A stretch of DNA of 64,000 nucleotides from Enterococcus sp. DIV1094 (GCF_017316305.2 NZ_CP147250.1:830001-894000); one strand, 5' to 3'. Positions 39,592-48,908 are shown, counted from the stretch's first letter. Notes: a model not told the origin generated them from the sequence alone. A program made the numbers and translations.

Positions 39592-40198
39592 ACGCTTCCA
39601 GCTGTATGTCCAGCTTTTCCCGCCATTGCTTAGTGATCAGCCCATTCCAGACGGTGAGCAAACCAATCAGTCCAAATAATATCAATCCTTTGTAGTTCCA
39701 CGTTACCCAAAGAATCATTCCACTGCCAAGGATGATTTTTAGAAAAGTTGAAAAGCTAGCAAAGCTGGAGATCAAGCTTAATTTCAATAGATTTCCTAAA
39801 CTCATTTGATAACTACTATCCAAGATCATGCTATATTGATAAGTGGCATAGGCGTACAGCATGCTAAACAGTAAAATAAAATCAATGACTAAAAAAAGAA
39901 TGCCTTGGATCTGTACCGATAAATACAAATTATAACTAAGTAAAAAGAGACACGCAGAAAAAAGACCAAATAATTGATTTGCTCGAACAAAGTTTTGTTT
40001 GAACATCCGCCAACTACCGCTGAATGTGATTTCCTTATATTCGAACCCATGGCGATAAAATTGTTCATTCACTGCTTTCCATGCTGGCCCGATCCCTAAA
40101 ATGACTCCCCCACAAAAGGTCAATCCCCAGAAATACAACGTCAATTTCATTATGACCCATACACGTATGAACAATGTTTCTAATGCTTTACCTAACAC
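39584..40198 (-). CDS. DUF624 membrane protein (YesL-like)
   Basis: 204 residues with about five hydrophobic segments and the early GPAW motif, matching the DUF624/YesL family seen also at 10918. The GTG start has GGGGGGAG just upstream. It overlaps the YesM-type gene by eight bases and follows the binding-protein gene, so importer, DUF624 protein and two-component pair form one operon, as in the Bacillus yes region. The molecular role is unknown. Confidence 0.82.
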   Translation of the reverse strand: MLGKALETLFIRVWVIMKLTLYFWGLTFCGGVILGIGPAWKAVNEQFYRHGFEYKEITFSGSWRMFKQNFVRANQLFGLFSACLFLLSYNLYLSVQIQGILFLVIDFILLFSMLYAYATYQYSMILDSSYQMSLGNLLKLSLISSFASFSTFLKIILGSGMILWVTWNYKGLILFGLIGLLTVWNGLITKQWREKLDIQLEAYE

Positions 40199-40279
40199 AC
40201 GTCTCCCCCCTTATTCTTCATCTTATCCTATTATACAAATAACAGCGAACAATAAAAAATGTCCGCCGTTATCTTTTGA

Positions 40280-41740
40280 TTATTTATTATCTTGTCGGAA
40301 TGTATCGTATTGTTTTTGCATTTCTGTCAATACTTTATCGTAGCCAGCTTTGTCTAAGGCGTCCATTAATTTTGGTAATGTTTCATCTGGATCGACCGTT
40401 CCTGTATTCAAGCCGTCCAAATATTGATTCATCACATTAGAAATATTGCTTAATTCTGTTTTGACCGTATCAGTATTGAAACTGAACCCTAGAATCGGAG
40501 AAGTCTCTGCTTCAGCGATGGATTGATCTCTTTCAGCAATCATTTCATCGGTGATCGTATCTTGTGTATAAAGGATTTTGTTGTTGCCAGTATTCCAAGC
40601 AGACATGTGGGTTTTTGGTTGGTATCCATCTAATAATTTTACTTTGTCATCGCCTACTTTTTCCCAAGCTTCTCCTTCGATTCCCCAAACTAAGCCATTA
40701 AGCAATTCAGGATCACTGTTGAGTAACGCTAAGAATTCTACTGCTTTTTCTTTATTTTTTGACGTATTAGAAACAACAAAGTTTGCCATTTGTGCTTGTG
40801 CAGTCGATTTCAATGGCACAGTGATCGGTTTAGACACTAATTCTTGGTTGGCTGCATTTGTTAAGATCGTATCGCCGTAATCGTAAGGTCCTTGCGTTTC
40901 TCCACGCATCAACCATGTGTTACCTTCTAAAGGATAATCTTTGTTGCTTGTCGCTGCATCACTAGGGATCAAGCCTTGATCGTACCAACTGTGCATCGTA
41001 CGTAACAACTCGATGTATCTTTCGTTGTCATATTGGTTGATGATTTTTGTTTTATCCCCATTCAAGTCAACCGCAAATGGCAACGTGTTTCCTAATGGAT
41101 AGTCAAAGTCACCTTGTACTTTGAATCCTTGGCCGATTGCAAAAGCTGCTGTATTCGGTTCTTGTTTATGGAATTCCTGTAATACCTTTTCAGCATCTTC
41201 ATACGTTTCGATTCCATCAATCGATAAATCATATTTATCTAACAATGGTTTATTAAAGGTCAAAACTTGTTTCGCAAAGACGTTGCCATTTACTGGGAAC
41301 GCATAAAGTTTTCCATTGACTAGATTGCCTTTAATATAGGCTTCATCCAACGAATCATACGCTTCTTTTCCATATTTAGGAGCTAATTCTGTCAAATCTG
41401 CAAATGCGCCTTTTTGAGCATTTGATACATAGTTATTGGCAAAAGCGATATCGTAATTTTCACCTGAAGAGATGATGACGTTCATCTTCTTCTCATAGTC
41501 GCCCCAACCGATATAATTGATATTGACTTTCACACCGATTTCTTCTTCGATTCGTTTATTTGCCACTTCCATCAACTGATCAAGGTTATCTGGTTTATCC
41601 CCGATCTGATACATTTGTAATGTTGGAGTATCACTGGCTTCTGCGTTATCTTGATCACCTGAACCACCGCCACAAGCTGCTAAACTGATTGCTGTTAGTG
41701 CTGAGAATCCTGTAAAAGCTAATTTCTTCCATAACTTCAT
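40280..41740 (-). CDS. ABC sugar-binding lipoprotein (family 1)
   Basis: 486 residues from the ATG at 41740, which follows GGAGGAG. Lipoprotein signal peptide with lipobox LAAC (Cys23), then a Gly/Asp linker and a large family 1 oligosaccharide-binding domain. It is the receptor of the importer formed with the permeases at 41766 and 42698. Next to the alpha-mannosidase genes and with a YesM/YesN pair, it may bind N-glycan oligosaccharides; that substrate is inferred from context only. No ATPase gene is present nearby. Confidence 0.9.
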   Translation of the reverse strand: MKLWKKLAFTGFSALTAISLAACGGGSGDQDNAEASDTPTLQMYQIGDKPDNLDQLMEVANKRIEEEIGVKVNINYIGWGDYEKKMNVIISSGENYDIAFANNYVSNAQKGAFADLTELAPKYGKEAYDSLDEAYIKGNLVNGKLYAFPVNGNVFAKQVLTFNKPLLDKYDLSIDGIETYEDAEKVLQEFHKQEPNTAAFAIGQGFKVQGDFDYPLGNTLPFAVDLNGDKTKIINQYDNERYIELLRTMHSWYDQGLIPSDAATSNKDYPLEGNTWLMRGETQGPYDYGDTILTNAANQELVSKPITVPLKSTAQAQMANFVVSNTSKNKEKAVEFLALLNSDPELLNGLVWGIEGEAWEKVGDDKVKLLDGYQPKTHMSAWNTGNNKILYTQDTITDEMIAERDQSIAEAETSPILGFSFNTDTVKTELSNISNVMNQYLDGLNTGTVDPDETLPKLMDALDKAGYDKVLTEMQKQYDTFRQDNK

Positions 41741-41765
41741 TTTTTCTCCTCCTATTTTTAGTGCT

Positions 41766-42686
41766 TTATTCTTTGACGCCGCCAATCGTTAACCCTTTAA
41801 CAAAATGTTTTTGGAAAAATGGATAGCTGATCGCAATCGGTAACGTCGAGATAACAACGATCGCCATACGAGCAGACTCTCCAGGAACTGAAGCAAGACC
41901 GCCGGCTAACTGACTGCCAGCTCCAGCATTTTGAGTAAGATATTGGATATTACTTTGGATCTTCATCAATAAATATTGCAATGGTACTAGTTTATCATTT
42001 TGGATATATAGCAAGGCATTGAACCAGTCGTTCCAATAACCTAAAGCTGCAAATAAACTGATTGTCGCAATCCCTGGAATCGCTAAAGGTAAGACGATTT
42101 GAACAAAAATCCGCAGTTCACTTGCCCCATCGATCCTAGCCGATTCGATGATCGAATCAGATACCGAACGCTTAAAGAAGGTTCGCATCACGATAATATT
42201 GAATGGACTGACCGCCATCGGTAAAATCAACGCCCAAATCGTATCTTTCAGCTGTAGTAAGTTTGTCATCACTAAGTAGTTCGCAACCATACCTGGTGAG
42301 AACAACATTGTAATCAAACAAAAAACTGTAAAGAAACGACGAAACGGAAAGTTAGAACGAGAAATCGCATAAGCATACAGAGACGTTGCCGTACTATTGA
42401 TCAACGTTCCTAAAACCGTCACGAGAACGGTCACGAAAAGCGCTTGAAAAATCTTGTCTTGCATCTGATCAAACAAGAAAGTATAGCCAAAGGTACTAAA
42501 TGCTTTAGGCCAGAAACTGTACCCGTGCGTCGATAAGGCAGATTCTTCTGTAAAAGAAATCGCAATCACAAAAATAAATGGTAACACACAGGAAATAGCA
42601 AAAAGTGCAATCAAGATGTTGGAGAAAAAGTTGGTGGTTTTATTGAACGAGCGGATCTCCACTCGTTGGACTTTCTTTTTATTCAT
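41766..42686 (-). CDS. ABC transporter permease (LplC/YtcP family)
   Basis: 306 residues, six helices, with the EAA loop (IESARIDGASELRIFVQIV, about 183-201) and the C-terminal FFQKHFVKGLTIGGVKE end of the LplC group. It is the second channel subunit, between its partner permease and the binding-protein gene in the usual order, with AAGGAGGAG before the ATG. Confidence 0.93.
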   Translation of the reverse strand: MNKKKVQRVEIRSFNKTTNFFSNILIALFAISCVLPFIFVIAISFTEESALSTHGYSFWPKAFSTFGYTFLFDQMQDKIFQALFVTVLVTVLGTLINSTATSLYAYAISRSNFPFRRFFTVFCLITMLFSPGMVANYLVMTNLLQLKDTIWALILPMAVSPFNIIVMRTFFKRSVSDSIIESARIDGASELRIFVQIVLPLAIPGIATISLFAALGYWNDWFNALLYIQNDKLVPLQYLLMKIQSNIQYLTQNAGAGSQLAGGLASVPGESARMAIVVISTLPIAISYPFFQKHFVKGLTIGGVKE

Positions 42687-42697
42687 TTCTCTCCTCC

Positions 42698-43645
42698 TTA
42701 GAACAATGCCGATTCGCTGTCAAAACGACGAGCAATCGTATTGGTGATCATTAATAAGACAAAACCAACGACAGATTGATAAAGCCCAGCTGCAGCTGTC
42801 ATGCCAAAGTCACCCGTGGATGTCAGACCATTGTAGATATACGTATCTAAGACTTGAGTCACCTCATAAAGTGCGCCGGAATTTCTTGGAATATTATAGA
42901 ATAAACCAAAGTCGGCTCGGAAAATATTTCCAACAGCCAATATCGTCAAGATCGTCATCAATGGAACCAACTGCGGGATAGTGACATGCTTGATTTGTTG
43001 CCATTTGCTTGCGCCATCGACCATCGCAGCCTCGTAATAGGTTGGATCGATTCCCATGACCGAAGCAAAGTAAATGATACTGTTATAGCCGATTCCCTTC
43101 CACGTTCCAATAAAGACTAAAATAAATGGCCAATATTTCGGATCATTATACCAATTGATCGTTTCGCTGCCATTTGCTGCCAGCCATTGATTGAAAATCC
43201 CTTTATCTGGACTTAAAAACGCATAGACGAAGTAACTGATGATGACCCAAGAAAGGAAATACGGCAGCAGTGACATCGTTTGATACACTTTTACCAAGCG
43301 TTTGTTTCGCAACTCACTCATAATGATTGCAAAGACGACAGATATCAAGAGATTCAATAAAATAAATGTCACATTATATAAAATCGTATTTTTCGTGATC
43401 AAAAATGCTTGATCGGAAGAAAATAAAAATTTAAAATTCTCCAGTCCCACCCAAGGACTCTCCCTTAAACTTGCAAGAAAGCCATCAGCAGAAATATGGA
43501 AATTTTTAAACGCAACCACATTCGCTAGAACCGGGATGTAAAAGAAAAAAATCATCCAGATCATCCCAGGGACAGCCATTAAAACAAGCGCTTTGTATCG
43601 CCATAAATTGCCAATAAACCCTTTTAACCCCTTCCTTTTTCGCAT
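42698..43645 (-). CDS. ABC transporter permease (LplB family)
   Basis: 315 residues, six helices, with the EAA loop (YEAAMVDGASKWQQIKHVTI, about 203-222). It is the first gene of the importer operon, read from a promoter with cre and a direct-repeat activator site. AAAGGAG precedes the ATG. It pairs with the permease that starts 11 bases downstream. Confidence 0.93.
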   Translation of the reverse strand: MRKRKGLKGFIGNLWRYKALVLMAVPGMIWMIFFFYIPVLANVVAFKNFHISADGFLASLRESPWVGLENFKFLFSSDQAFLITKNTILYNVTFILLNLLISVVFAIIMSELRNKRLVKVYQTMSLLPYFLSWVIISYFVYAFLSPDKGIFNQWLAANGSETINWYNDPKYWPFILVFIGTWKGIGYNSIIYFASVMGIDPTYYEAAMVDGASKWQQIKHVTIPQLVPLMTILTILAVGNIFRADFGLFYNIPRNSGALYEVTQVLDTYIYNGLTSTGDFGMTAAAGLYQSVVGFVLLMITNTIARRFDSESALF

Positions 43646-43678
43646 ATAAAAACTCCTTTCCCCTCATTCGCACTGTAA

Positions 43679-43692
43679 TTATAGCGCTTTCA
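43679..43692 (-). promoter_or_regulatory. cre site overlapping the -10 of the importer operon
   Basis: On the minus strand TGAAAGCGCTATAA matches the classical cre with one mismatch, and its right half contains the TATAAT -10 hexamer (43683-43678). CcpA binding here would block polymerase directly. Confidence 0.65.
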
Positions 43693-43707
43693 AAAAAGAG
43701 AATAAAT

Positions 43708-43741
43708 AAACAAATTATAGGTAAAATGAAACAAATTATAG
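43708..43741 (-). promoter_or_regulatory. 21-bp-spaced direct repeat, probable YesN-type regulator site
   Basis: Minus strand: two exact copies of CTATAATTTGTTT (43741-43729 and 43720-43708), start to start 21 bp, i.e. two helical turns. The proximal copy ends just above the expected -35. This is the geometry used by AraC-type activators, so the response regulator encoded in the same operon is the likely binder. Confidence 0.65.
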
Positions 43742-43770
43742 AGAAGGGGATGGAAGGAGTGTTCAATAAT

Positions 43771-43852
43771 GAGTAATCAGACAGAAAAAAACTACTTACA
43801 GAGTCGAGAAATATATTCCTTGATTCTGTAAGTAGTTTCTGTCTCAATTACT
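43771..43852 (-). terminator. long hairpin / terminator after the ABC pair
   Basis: Arms of about 30 bases, GAGTAAT...ACTACTTACAGA (43771-43802) and TCTGTAAGTAGTTTCTGTCT...ATTACTC (43824-43852), pair almost perfectly around a 21-base loop. On the minus strand the stem is followed by an internal run of T's, so it can end transcription of the genes at 43920-45243. Part of the sequence recurs near 45597-45630. Confidence 0.65.
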
Positions 43853-43919
43853 CTATTTATTTGCTACTTGTAGTCTAAAAACTACATAATATAAACATCT
43901 CCAAATAATTAACCTAGTA

Positions 43920-44582
43920 TTAATAGAGTGAAAAAGTTCTCTTGAATCTCTGGATACTGATAAATTCTAATACAATAATATAAAATGCTAATACTATAGA
44001 AATCATTAGTATAAAAAGACCTATTGAAAGGAAAATGGAGTTTCTATGATTGACCTGAATATCATAAGGTAAAATAGAATTGAACAAAGAGACCAGTTTC
44101 ATGTTCAGAAGAATGGAAAGTACATAACTAAGACTTAAACCTAACATGTATATAAAAAAATTTTTAAGCAGGAATTCTCTCAACACATATTTAGGATGGA
44201 TTCCCAAGTATATTTTTGTTTCAACATCTATTCTATCAATTGCTTTTATTAGCGACATTTTATTTCTAAAATCAAATAGTATATAAATAGAAATTATTAC
44301 TATTAAGAAGGATAGAATATCCCTCCCAAAAGAAATTTGAATAATTAAAAACTGGTTTCCATTTAAACTTAGTTGTGCAGACTTTAAATCAGCACTCATT
44401 ATTTCTTGTTCCATGACTTGAATCAATCTTTGTAAATATAGCTGCAAAAAAACACACTCAAGAAATAGGATTCCAATAATAATAATCGAAACAATGTATC
44501 TAAACCCTGTTTTGCGTGCGCTCTCAAAGCTTCTCTTAACAAGGTATAAGTTAGATAAAATAGTTGGCCCCACATTGATCAT
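43920..44582 (-). CDS. FtsX-like ABC transporter permease
   Basis: 220 residues with four membrane helices (about 27-50, 86-105, 133-155 and 182-212) and an extracytoplasmic loop after the first, the FtsX/MacB-type topology but short. It overlaps the ATPase gene by 32 bases, so the two form one transporter. Codon use and AT content are clearly higher in A/T than in neighbouring genes, which suggests acquisition. Export of a peptide, lipid or antimicrobial is the usual role of such pairs; the substrate is unknown. Confidence 0.72.
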   Translation of the reverse strand: MINVGPTILSNLYLVKRSFESARKTGFRYIVSIIIIGILFLECVFLQLYLQRLIQVMEQEIMSADLKSAQLSLNGNQFLIIQISFGRDILSFLIVIISIYILFDFRNKMSLIKAIDRIDVETKIYLGIHPKYVLREFLLKNFFIYMLGLSLSYVLSILLNMKLVSLFNSILPYDIQVNHRNSIFLSIGLFILMISIVLAFYIIVLEFISIQRFKRTFSLY

Positions 44583-45243
44583 AGACTTTTTCTCCTTTAG
44601 TTAGCTTAACTATTCTAAATTTGGATTCTTCTATAAAATTAGGATCATGAGTAGACATAATCACTGTAGAACCTAGTCGATTCATTTTTTTCAATAACTC
44701 AAAGACAATTTTTGCATTTGCCTTATCTAAATTAGATGTCGGTTCATCAGCAATAATGATTTTGGGATTCGCAACGATTGCTCTTGCAATATTCACACGT
44801 TGTCTTTCACCACCAGATAGATTTTTAGGTGAACTTTTTATATATCTATCTATTTTTAAATCTATTGTTACTTCCTCAACTTTCGATTGTATAAATGAGA
44901 GTGGATAGCCTAAATATTTCAATTTATATGCTATATTTTCAAACACTGTCCATTCTTCAAATAACCTTGTATCTTGAAAAACTACTCCCATCATTTTCCT
45001 TAAATCTTGTAATTCCATATAGTTATATTGACTTAATTCTTTATCATAAATTTTCAAGCTACCGGTATTATACATTCGTCTCCCTTGAATTAATTCAATT
45101 AAAGTTGTTTTTCCCGAGCCGCTTGCTCCTATCAGAAAAACAAACTCTCCTTGTTCAATCTTTAAATTTATGCTTTTTAACACCTTATTATTTTTGTGTT
45201 CCACGCCAAGTTTATCCATTAAGATGAAATTATCCTTTTTCAT
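44551..45243 (-). CDS. ABC transporter ATP-binding protein (LolD/FtsE/MacB type)
   Basis: 230 residues with Walker A GASGSGKTT (about 38-46), Q-loop VVFQDTRLF, signature LSGGERQRVNIARAI (about 142-156), Walker B IIIADEPTSNLD and switch His in STHD. It is the motor of the FtsX-like permease encoded just downstream. Very AT-rich. This is not the cell-division FtsE locus by context: it stands alone between an importer operon and rsuA. Confidence 0.9.
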   Translation of the reverse strand: MKKDNFILMDKLGVEHKNNKVLKSINLKIEQGEFVFLIGASGSGKTTLIELIQGRRMYNTGSLKIYDKELSQYNYMELQDLRKMMGVVFQDTRLFEEWTVFENIAYKLKYLGYPLSFIQSKVEEVTIDLKIDRYIKSSPKNLSGGERQRVNIARAIVANPKIIIADEPTSNLDKANAKIVFELLKKMNRLGSTVIMSTHDPNFIEESKFRIVKLTKGEKVYDQCGANYFI

Positions 45244-45652
45244 ATTTCCCCTTCACATAAGTAGATTATTAAACATTTCTATAAACTAAATAACATGTAA
45301 AAAAACAACTTTTTCGTTCATTATGTACTTCCATTTTGGGATATACTAGTACTTAAAAATTCCCTATAAATTTTATTTGAGTAGTTTTAATGACTTGATT
45401 TTTTGGACAATAAAAAATTCAGATGACTTATACACTAAGTATCATACATCATATACTTATCATTTTATTACATCTTTCATAAATATTTGATTTAGCATCA
45501 TAATCGTATATGGAATTTATTTTTTAGTACCTTCTCTATTCGTGTTTACGTTTAGGTTTCTCAATTGTTGCAGATACTTCTTTCACAATCTCAAACAAAA
45601 AAACTTACAGAATCGAGAACTACATCCCAACCCTATAAGCCATTGTTACTAT
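45244..45652. other. AT-rich gene-free stretch
   Basis: 409 bases upstream of the ABC pair and downstream of rsuA. I see no convincing gene; the longest suggestive minus-strand frame is about 23 codons (45536-45604) with a charged end (PKRKHE) and no start. The segment around 45597-45630 repeats part of the 43771-43852 hairpin. The promoter for the ABC pair must lie here, but I cannot pick it with confidence. Confidence 0.5.
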
Positions 45653-46372
45653 CTATTTACTTCTAACTTGTGCCAATTCCTCTGCCGTCATTTGGCGATA
45701 GTCTCCTAAGGACAAATCATCTGGGAGATGGAAATTCCCCATACGAATCCGTTTCAAATAAGTGACTTCTTTCCCAACGGCTTTCACCATACGTTTGACT
45801 TGGTGGAATTTCCCTTCATGTAGAATCAAGCGAATATGAGAGGTGTTAGTTTCTTCATCGATCGAATCTATAATGAGCGTCGCAGGCAATGTTTGTTCAT
45901 CCCCATCAATAAGTAAGCCTTCTGCAAAAGCTGACACATCTTCCTTTGTCATCACGCCTGCAATCTCTGCCAAGTATTCTTTTTCCACATGTTTTTTTGG
46001 CGAGAGCAACTGATGTGAAAACTGTCCATCATTGGTCAGGATCAACAATCCTTCTGTGTCTTTATCTAATCGACCAACTGGAAATAGGTCTTCTCGAAAA
46101 TCTTCATCAGAAAGTAAATCGATAACGGTTTGATCATAATTATCTTGAGTTGCTGAAACTACGCCAGCCGGTTTATTCAAGATATAATAAAAATCTTTTT
46201 GATAATGTAAATGTTCATCCAGATACATCACCGTATCTTCCATTTCTTTTACTTGATGTTTATCACTTTTGATACATACTCCATTGACTGTGATCAAGCC
46301 TTTTTTGATCAGCCCTTTAACTTCTTTGCGGCTGCCAAGACCGATATCGGCTAAAAATTTATCTAAACGCAT
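45653..46372 (-). CDS. rsuA: 16S rRNA pseudouridine(516) synthase family (RsuA)
   Basis: 239 residues. An N-terminal S4 RNA-binding domain (MRLDKFLADIGLGSRKEVK, 1-19) precedes the catalytic domain with Asp in VGRLDKDTEGLLILTNDG (about 100-117) and KRMVKAVGK near the end. It modifies small-subunit rRNA. It lies 31 bases after the flippase gene and is probably cotranscribed with it. Confidence 0.92.
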   Translation of the reverse strand: MRLDKFLADIGLGSRKEVKGLIKKGLITVNGVCIKSDKHQVKEMEDTVMYLDEHLHYQKDFYYILNKPAGVVSATQDNYDQTVIDLLSDEDFREDLFPVGRLDKDTEGLLILTNDGQFSHQLLSPKKHVEKEYLAEIAGVMTKEDVSAFAEGLLIDGDEQTLPATLIIDSIDEETNTSHIRLILHEGKFHQVKRMVKAVGKEVTYLKRIRMGNFHLPDDLSLGDYRQMTAEELAQVRSK

Positions 46373-46403
46373 ACGATTGTCTCCTTTTTTAGCAATGTCT
46401 GTC

Positions 46404-48053
46404 TTATTTGATGCGCAAACGTCGTCGTAAACGAATCATCCCTTGACGTCCTAATAGCTTATCTGCGAGACGGAGCTTCAATGCTAGATACGTATAGACG
46501 AAACCGCCGACTCCTGCTACTAAGACGATCAATACGAGCGATTGGAACTTACTATCTTGATTCAAGAACATCCCCAAAATCATTTTCGTTAGCCCCGCTG
46601 CAAGAAGCATCAACATCGTTAGAATAAAAATCAATAAGGTGCGCCGCCACACGAATTTCCGATTGAAGCGTGCCACTTGATGGATTTTCTTTAGTATCAG
46701 CGTACAAGAAACGATAAAGCCGATCATCGTTGCCAGCAATGGGCCATATACCTCAAAAATACGGATGGCTGGATACTGCAACACTAATTTTACGATAAAC
46801 CCAATGAGTAAATAGTAAATAGCTGCTTTATTCTCAAACATCCCTTGGAGCATATTCGATACAAGCATGTAGAGTCCTAGAAAAAGACCAACAAAGCTTG
46901 CTTGGACCAACACTTGGCTTCCTAGTTGATCCGGTGTATAAAATAGCGTATTCAACGGATAAGCTAAGAGCATCACGCCACACGTTGCAGGAAACATGAT
47001 AAAAGAAAACAACTGTAAGTTACTGCTTGTCAATTTTGCTAATCCACGTCGGTCTTTGATCGTTACCGCTTCTGTGATCAACGGTAGACCTGTCGCAGCA
47101 ATCGATGTTGCTAAAGCAATGACAACCATTGTCAACTTATCAGGATTCGCACTGAAAATCGAAAAAAGATCCAATAATTGTGCATTTGAATACTCGGTGG
47201 CATTCGACATGATCTGAATAAATGTAAATTGATCGACCAATTTAAAAATCGTGATCCCTGAGCCGACAATGATAAAAGGAATCGCTTCTTTGATCGTATC
47301 CACCAGTAATTCTTTCGTCGCAATCGTCACTTGATTTTCGCTATATTGCACACGAGCTGATGTATACGCTTGATGTTTTTTCAAAAAATATAACAAGACA
47401 GCCAAACTGATGACCATGCCAATAAATGCTGCAAAAGTCGATTGAGTGACTGCGGTCACGTAATTACCTGACAGGACATTCATAATGATGAATGTGGAGA
47501 GTAATAAATAGAAAACACGTGCAATCTGCTCGACGATTTGAGAGAGGGCATAAGGCATCATTTCCTGATTCCCTTGGAAGTATCCTCTAATGACACTCAT
47601 ACAAGGAAAAACGAGTAGCGCTGCACTTAATGAGCGCATGATCGGAATCAACTCTTCGCCACCACCAGAGGCACGAGCTAACCAAGGAGAAGCAAAGTAC
47701 ATAAATCCTGCAAAAAACACACCTAACACAGCCATCATTTGCATTGCTCGTAAAAACAGCCGACGAGAGGTACCATATTCATTCAATGAATTGTATCGTG
47801 CGGTTTGTTTCGCAATTGCAGCTGGAATCCCAGCAGTTGAAATCATTAAGAATAGCGCATAAATATTGTACCCCATATTGAATAACCCATTGGCAGCCTT
47901 TGCATTTTCGCCCATCCAAGCATACCAAGGAATAATATAGACTGCCCCAAGCAATCGTGAAATCATATTGCTTGCAGTCATCCAAGCAGAACCTCTAGCC
48001 ATTTTCTCTTGGACTGTCAAATTTTCTACTGCTGGTTTTCGTTGATTAGTCAT
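46404..48053 (-). CDS. murJ: MurJ/YtgP-type polysaccharide or lipid II flippase
   Basis: 549-residue protein with about 14 membrane helices, a member of the MOP flippase superfamily and of the length of streptococcal and Bacillus YtgP/MurJ, which move lipid II across the membrane. The conserved early segment ARGSAWMTASNMISRLLGAVY (two pieces, 19-39) is typical. It is adjacent to rsuA, as in several Firmicutes. A lipid-linked polysaccharide substrate cannot be excluded. Confidence 0.87.
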   Translation of the reverse strand: MTNQRKPAVENLTVQEKMARGSAWMTASNMISRLLGAVYIIPWYAWMGENAKAANGLFNMGYNIYALFLMISTAGIPAAIAKQTARYNSLNEYGTSRRLFLRAMQMMAVLGVFFAGFMYFASPWLARASGGGEELIPIMRSLSAALLVFPCMSVIRGYFQGNQEMMPYALSQIVEQIARVFYLLLSTFIIMNVLSGNYVTAVTQSTFAAFIGMVISLAVLLYFLKKHQAYTSARVQYSENQVTIATKELLVDTIKEAIPFIIVGSGITIFKLVDQFTFIQIMSNATEYSNAQLLDLFSIFSANPDKLTMVVIALATSIAATGLPLITEAVTIKDRRGLAKLTSSNLQLFSFIMFPATCGVMLLAYPLNTLFYTPDQLGSQVLVQASFVGLFLGLYMLVSNMLQGMFENKAAIYYLLIGFIVKLVLQYPAIRIFEVYGPLLATMIGFIVSCTLILKKIHQVARFNRKFVWRRTLLIFILTMLMLLAAGLTKMILGMFLNQDSKFQSLVLIVLVAGVGGFVYTYLALKLRLADKLLGRQGMIRLRRRLRIK

Positions 48054-48206
48054 TGATCAGATTCCAACTTTCTTCAAAACATTACTCATATTTTAAGTGT
48101 AAATCTTCAAAGTAGCAATCTTTTTTGTTAGCTTTTTTTGATTTATCATCGGTCGCAGCCTTTACATAATAACCGTTTTCTTTCATTCGTAGGAAGTTCT
48201 TGTGTT

Positions 48207-48881
48207 TTATCTTTGTTCTTTCGAAATCGTGGATTTTTTATTTTTTTGTGAGTTGCCATTTACAACAGCTGCATATTTTTTTGCATATTCATATTTTCTA
48301 TCAAAACTTTCTTTTTTGAATTTAAGCCCTAATTCACTACTATCTTGATTAGAGAAAACTGTATCGTCTCTTGTCTTTCCATCATTCGTTGATTTATCAG
48401 CTATACCCTTTAACGTACTTTTGACTGCCGCTTTCTCTTTTGCCAGAGTTTCCTCCTTTTCCAACCATTGCTGATACTTAGGGATATTTAAAATGCTAGG
48501 TGTTGGTTTTACTAATTCACGAACTTTCTTATTAAACTGGTCTATCTCTGCTACTCCTTTACTCAGACCTTCTGTTTGTTGTTGATACCTAGTGATACGT
48601 GGAATGCTAGGAGTTAGTTCTTCATGTTGCAGATACCTAGCAATACGTGGCATGCTGTGAACTGGTTTTTCTTCTTTACGCTCTTTCGTTTTAAACACAT
48701 AGTCCAACGCTGCTTGCCCTTTAGTCGGCGCTCCATCTTTAGCTAACAATTCTTGTAGCTTAGGGTTAGTTTCTACTTCTTGTATTAATTGAATTGATTC
48801 ATATCTATCATATTTTGCATAACCTCGCCTATACTTATTGAGACGTACGAATCTATCATACTCAGTAATTTCTGGATTCAT
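48207..48881 (-). CDS. unrecognised repeat-bearing protein, cluster member 8
   Basis: 224 residues, soluble, very charged and Tyr-rich, with no signal peptide. I do not recognise it. Three copies of a motif like PSIPRITRYQQ occur at about 75-86, 91-101 and 127-137. The C-terminus is basic and ends KSTISKEQR, similar to the ends of the two upstream proteins (VSKERS, ASKARD). Its leader is identical over 27 bases to that of the gene at 49005. It lacks the FFENKK...PPW core of the larger cluster proteins, so it may be a truncated or accessory relative. Confidence 0.65.
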   Translation of the reverse strand: MNPEITEYDRFVRLNKYRRGYAKYDRYESIQLIQEVETNPKLQELLAKDGAPTKGQAALDYVFKTKERKEEKPVHSMPRIARYLQHEELTPSIPRITRYQQQTEGLSKGVAEIDQFNKKVRELVKPTPSILNIPKYQQWLEKEETLAKEKAAVKSTLKGIADKSTNDGKTRDDTVFSNQDSSELGLKFKKESFDRKYEYAKKYAAVVNGNSQKNKKSTISKEQR

Positions 48882-48908
48882 TGATCTATTCCTTCTTTCT
48901 TTTTATTT
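48882..48908 (-). repeat. repeated leader block with ribosome site
   Basis: The minus-strand sequence AAATAAAAAGAAAGAAGGAA plus TAGATCA directly before the start codon is repeated exactly at 49590-49616 and, with a few changes, at 50183-50205. It includes the AAGAAGGAA ribosome site. Confidence 0.75.

Noticed and set aside
44551..45243. Cell-division FtsE/FtsX pair
   Set aside because: The permease is short, base composition is atypical and the context (importer operon, rsuA) is not that of ftsEX; kept as a general MacB/FtsX-like exporter.
45279..45321. Tiny hydrophobic peptide frame upstream of the ABC pair
   Set aside because: Careful reading gives only 11 residues, with no good ribosome site; not convincing as a peptide substrate of the exporter.
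45536..45604. Minus-strand frame of about 23 codons ending PKRKHE
   Set aside because: It has no start codon and is preceded by an in-frame stop; too short to call a gene remnant.
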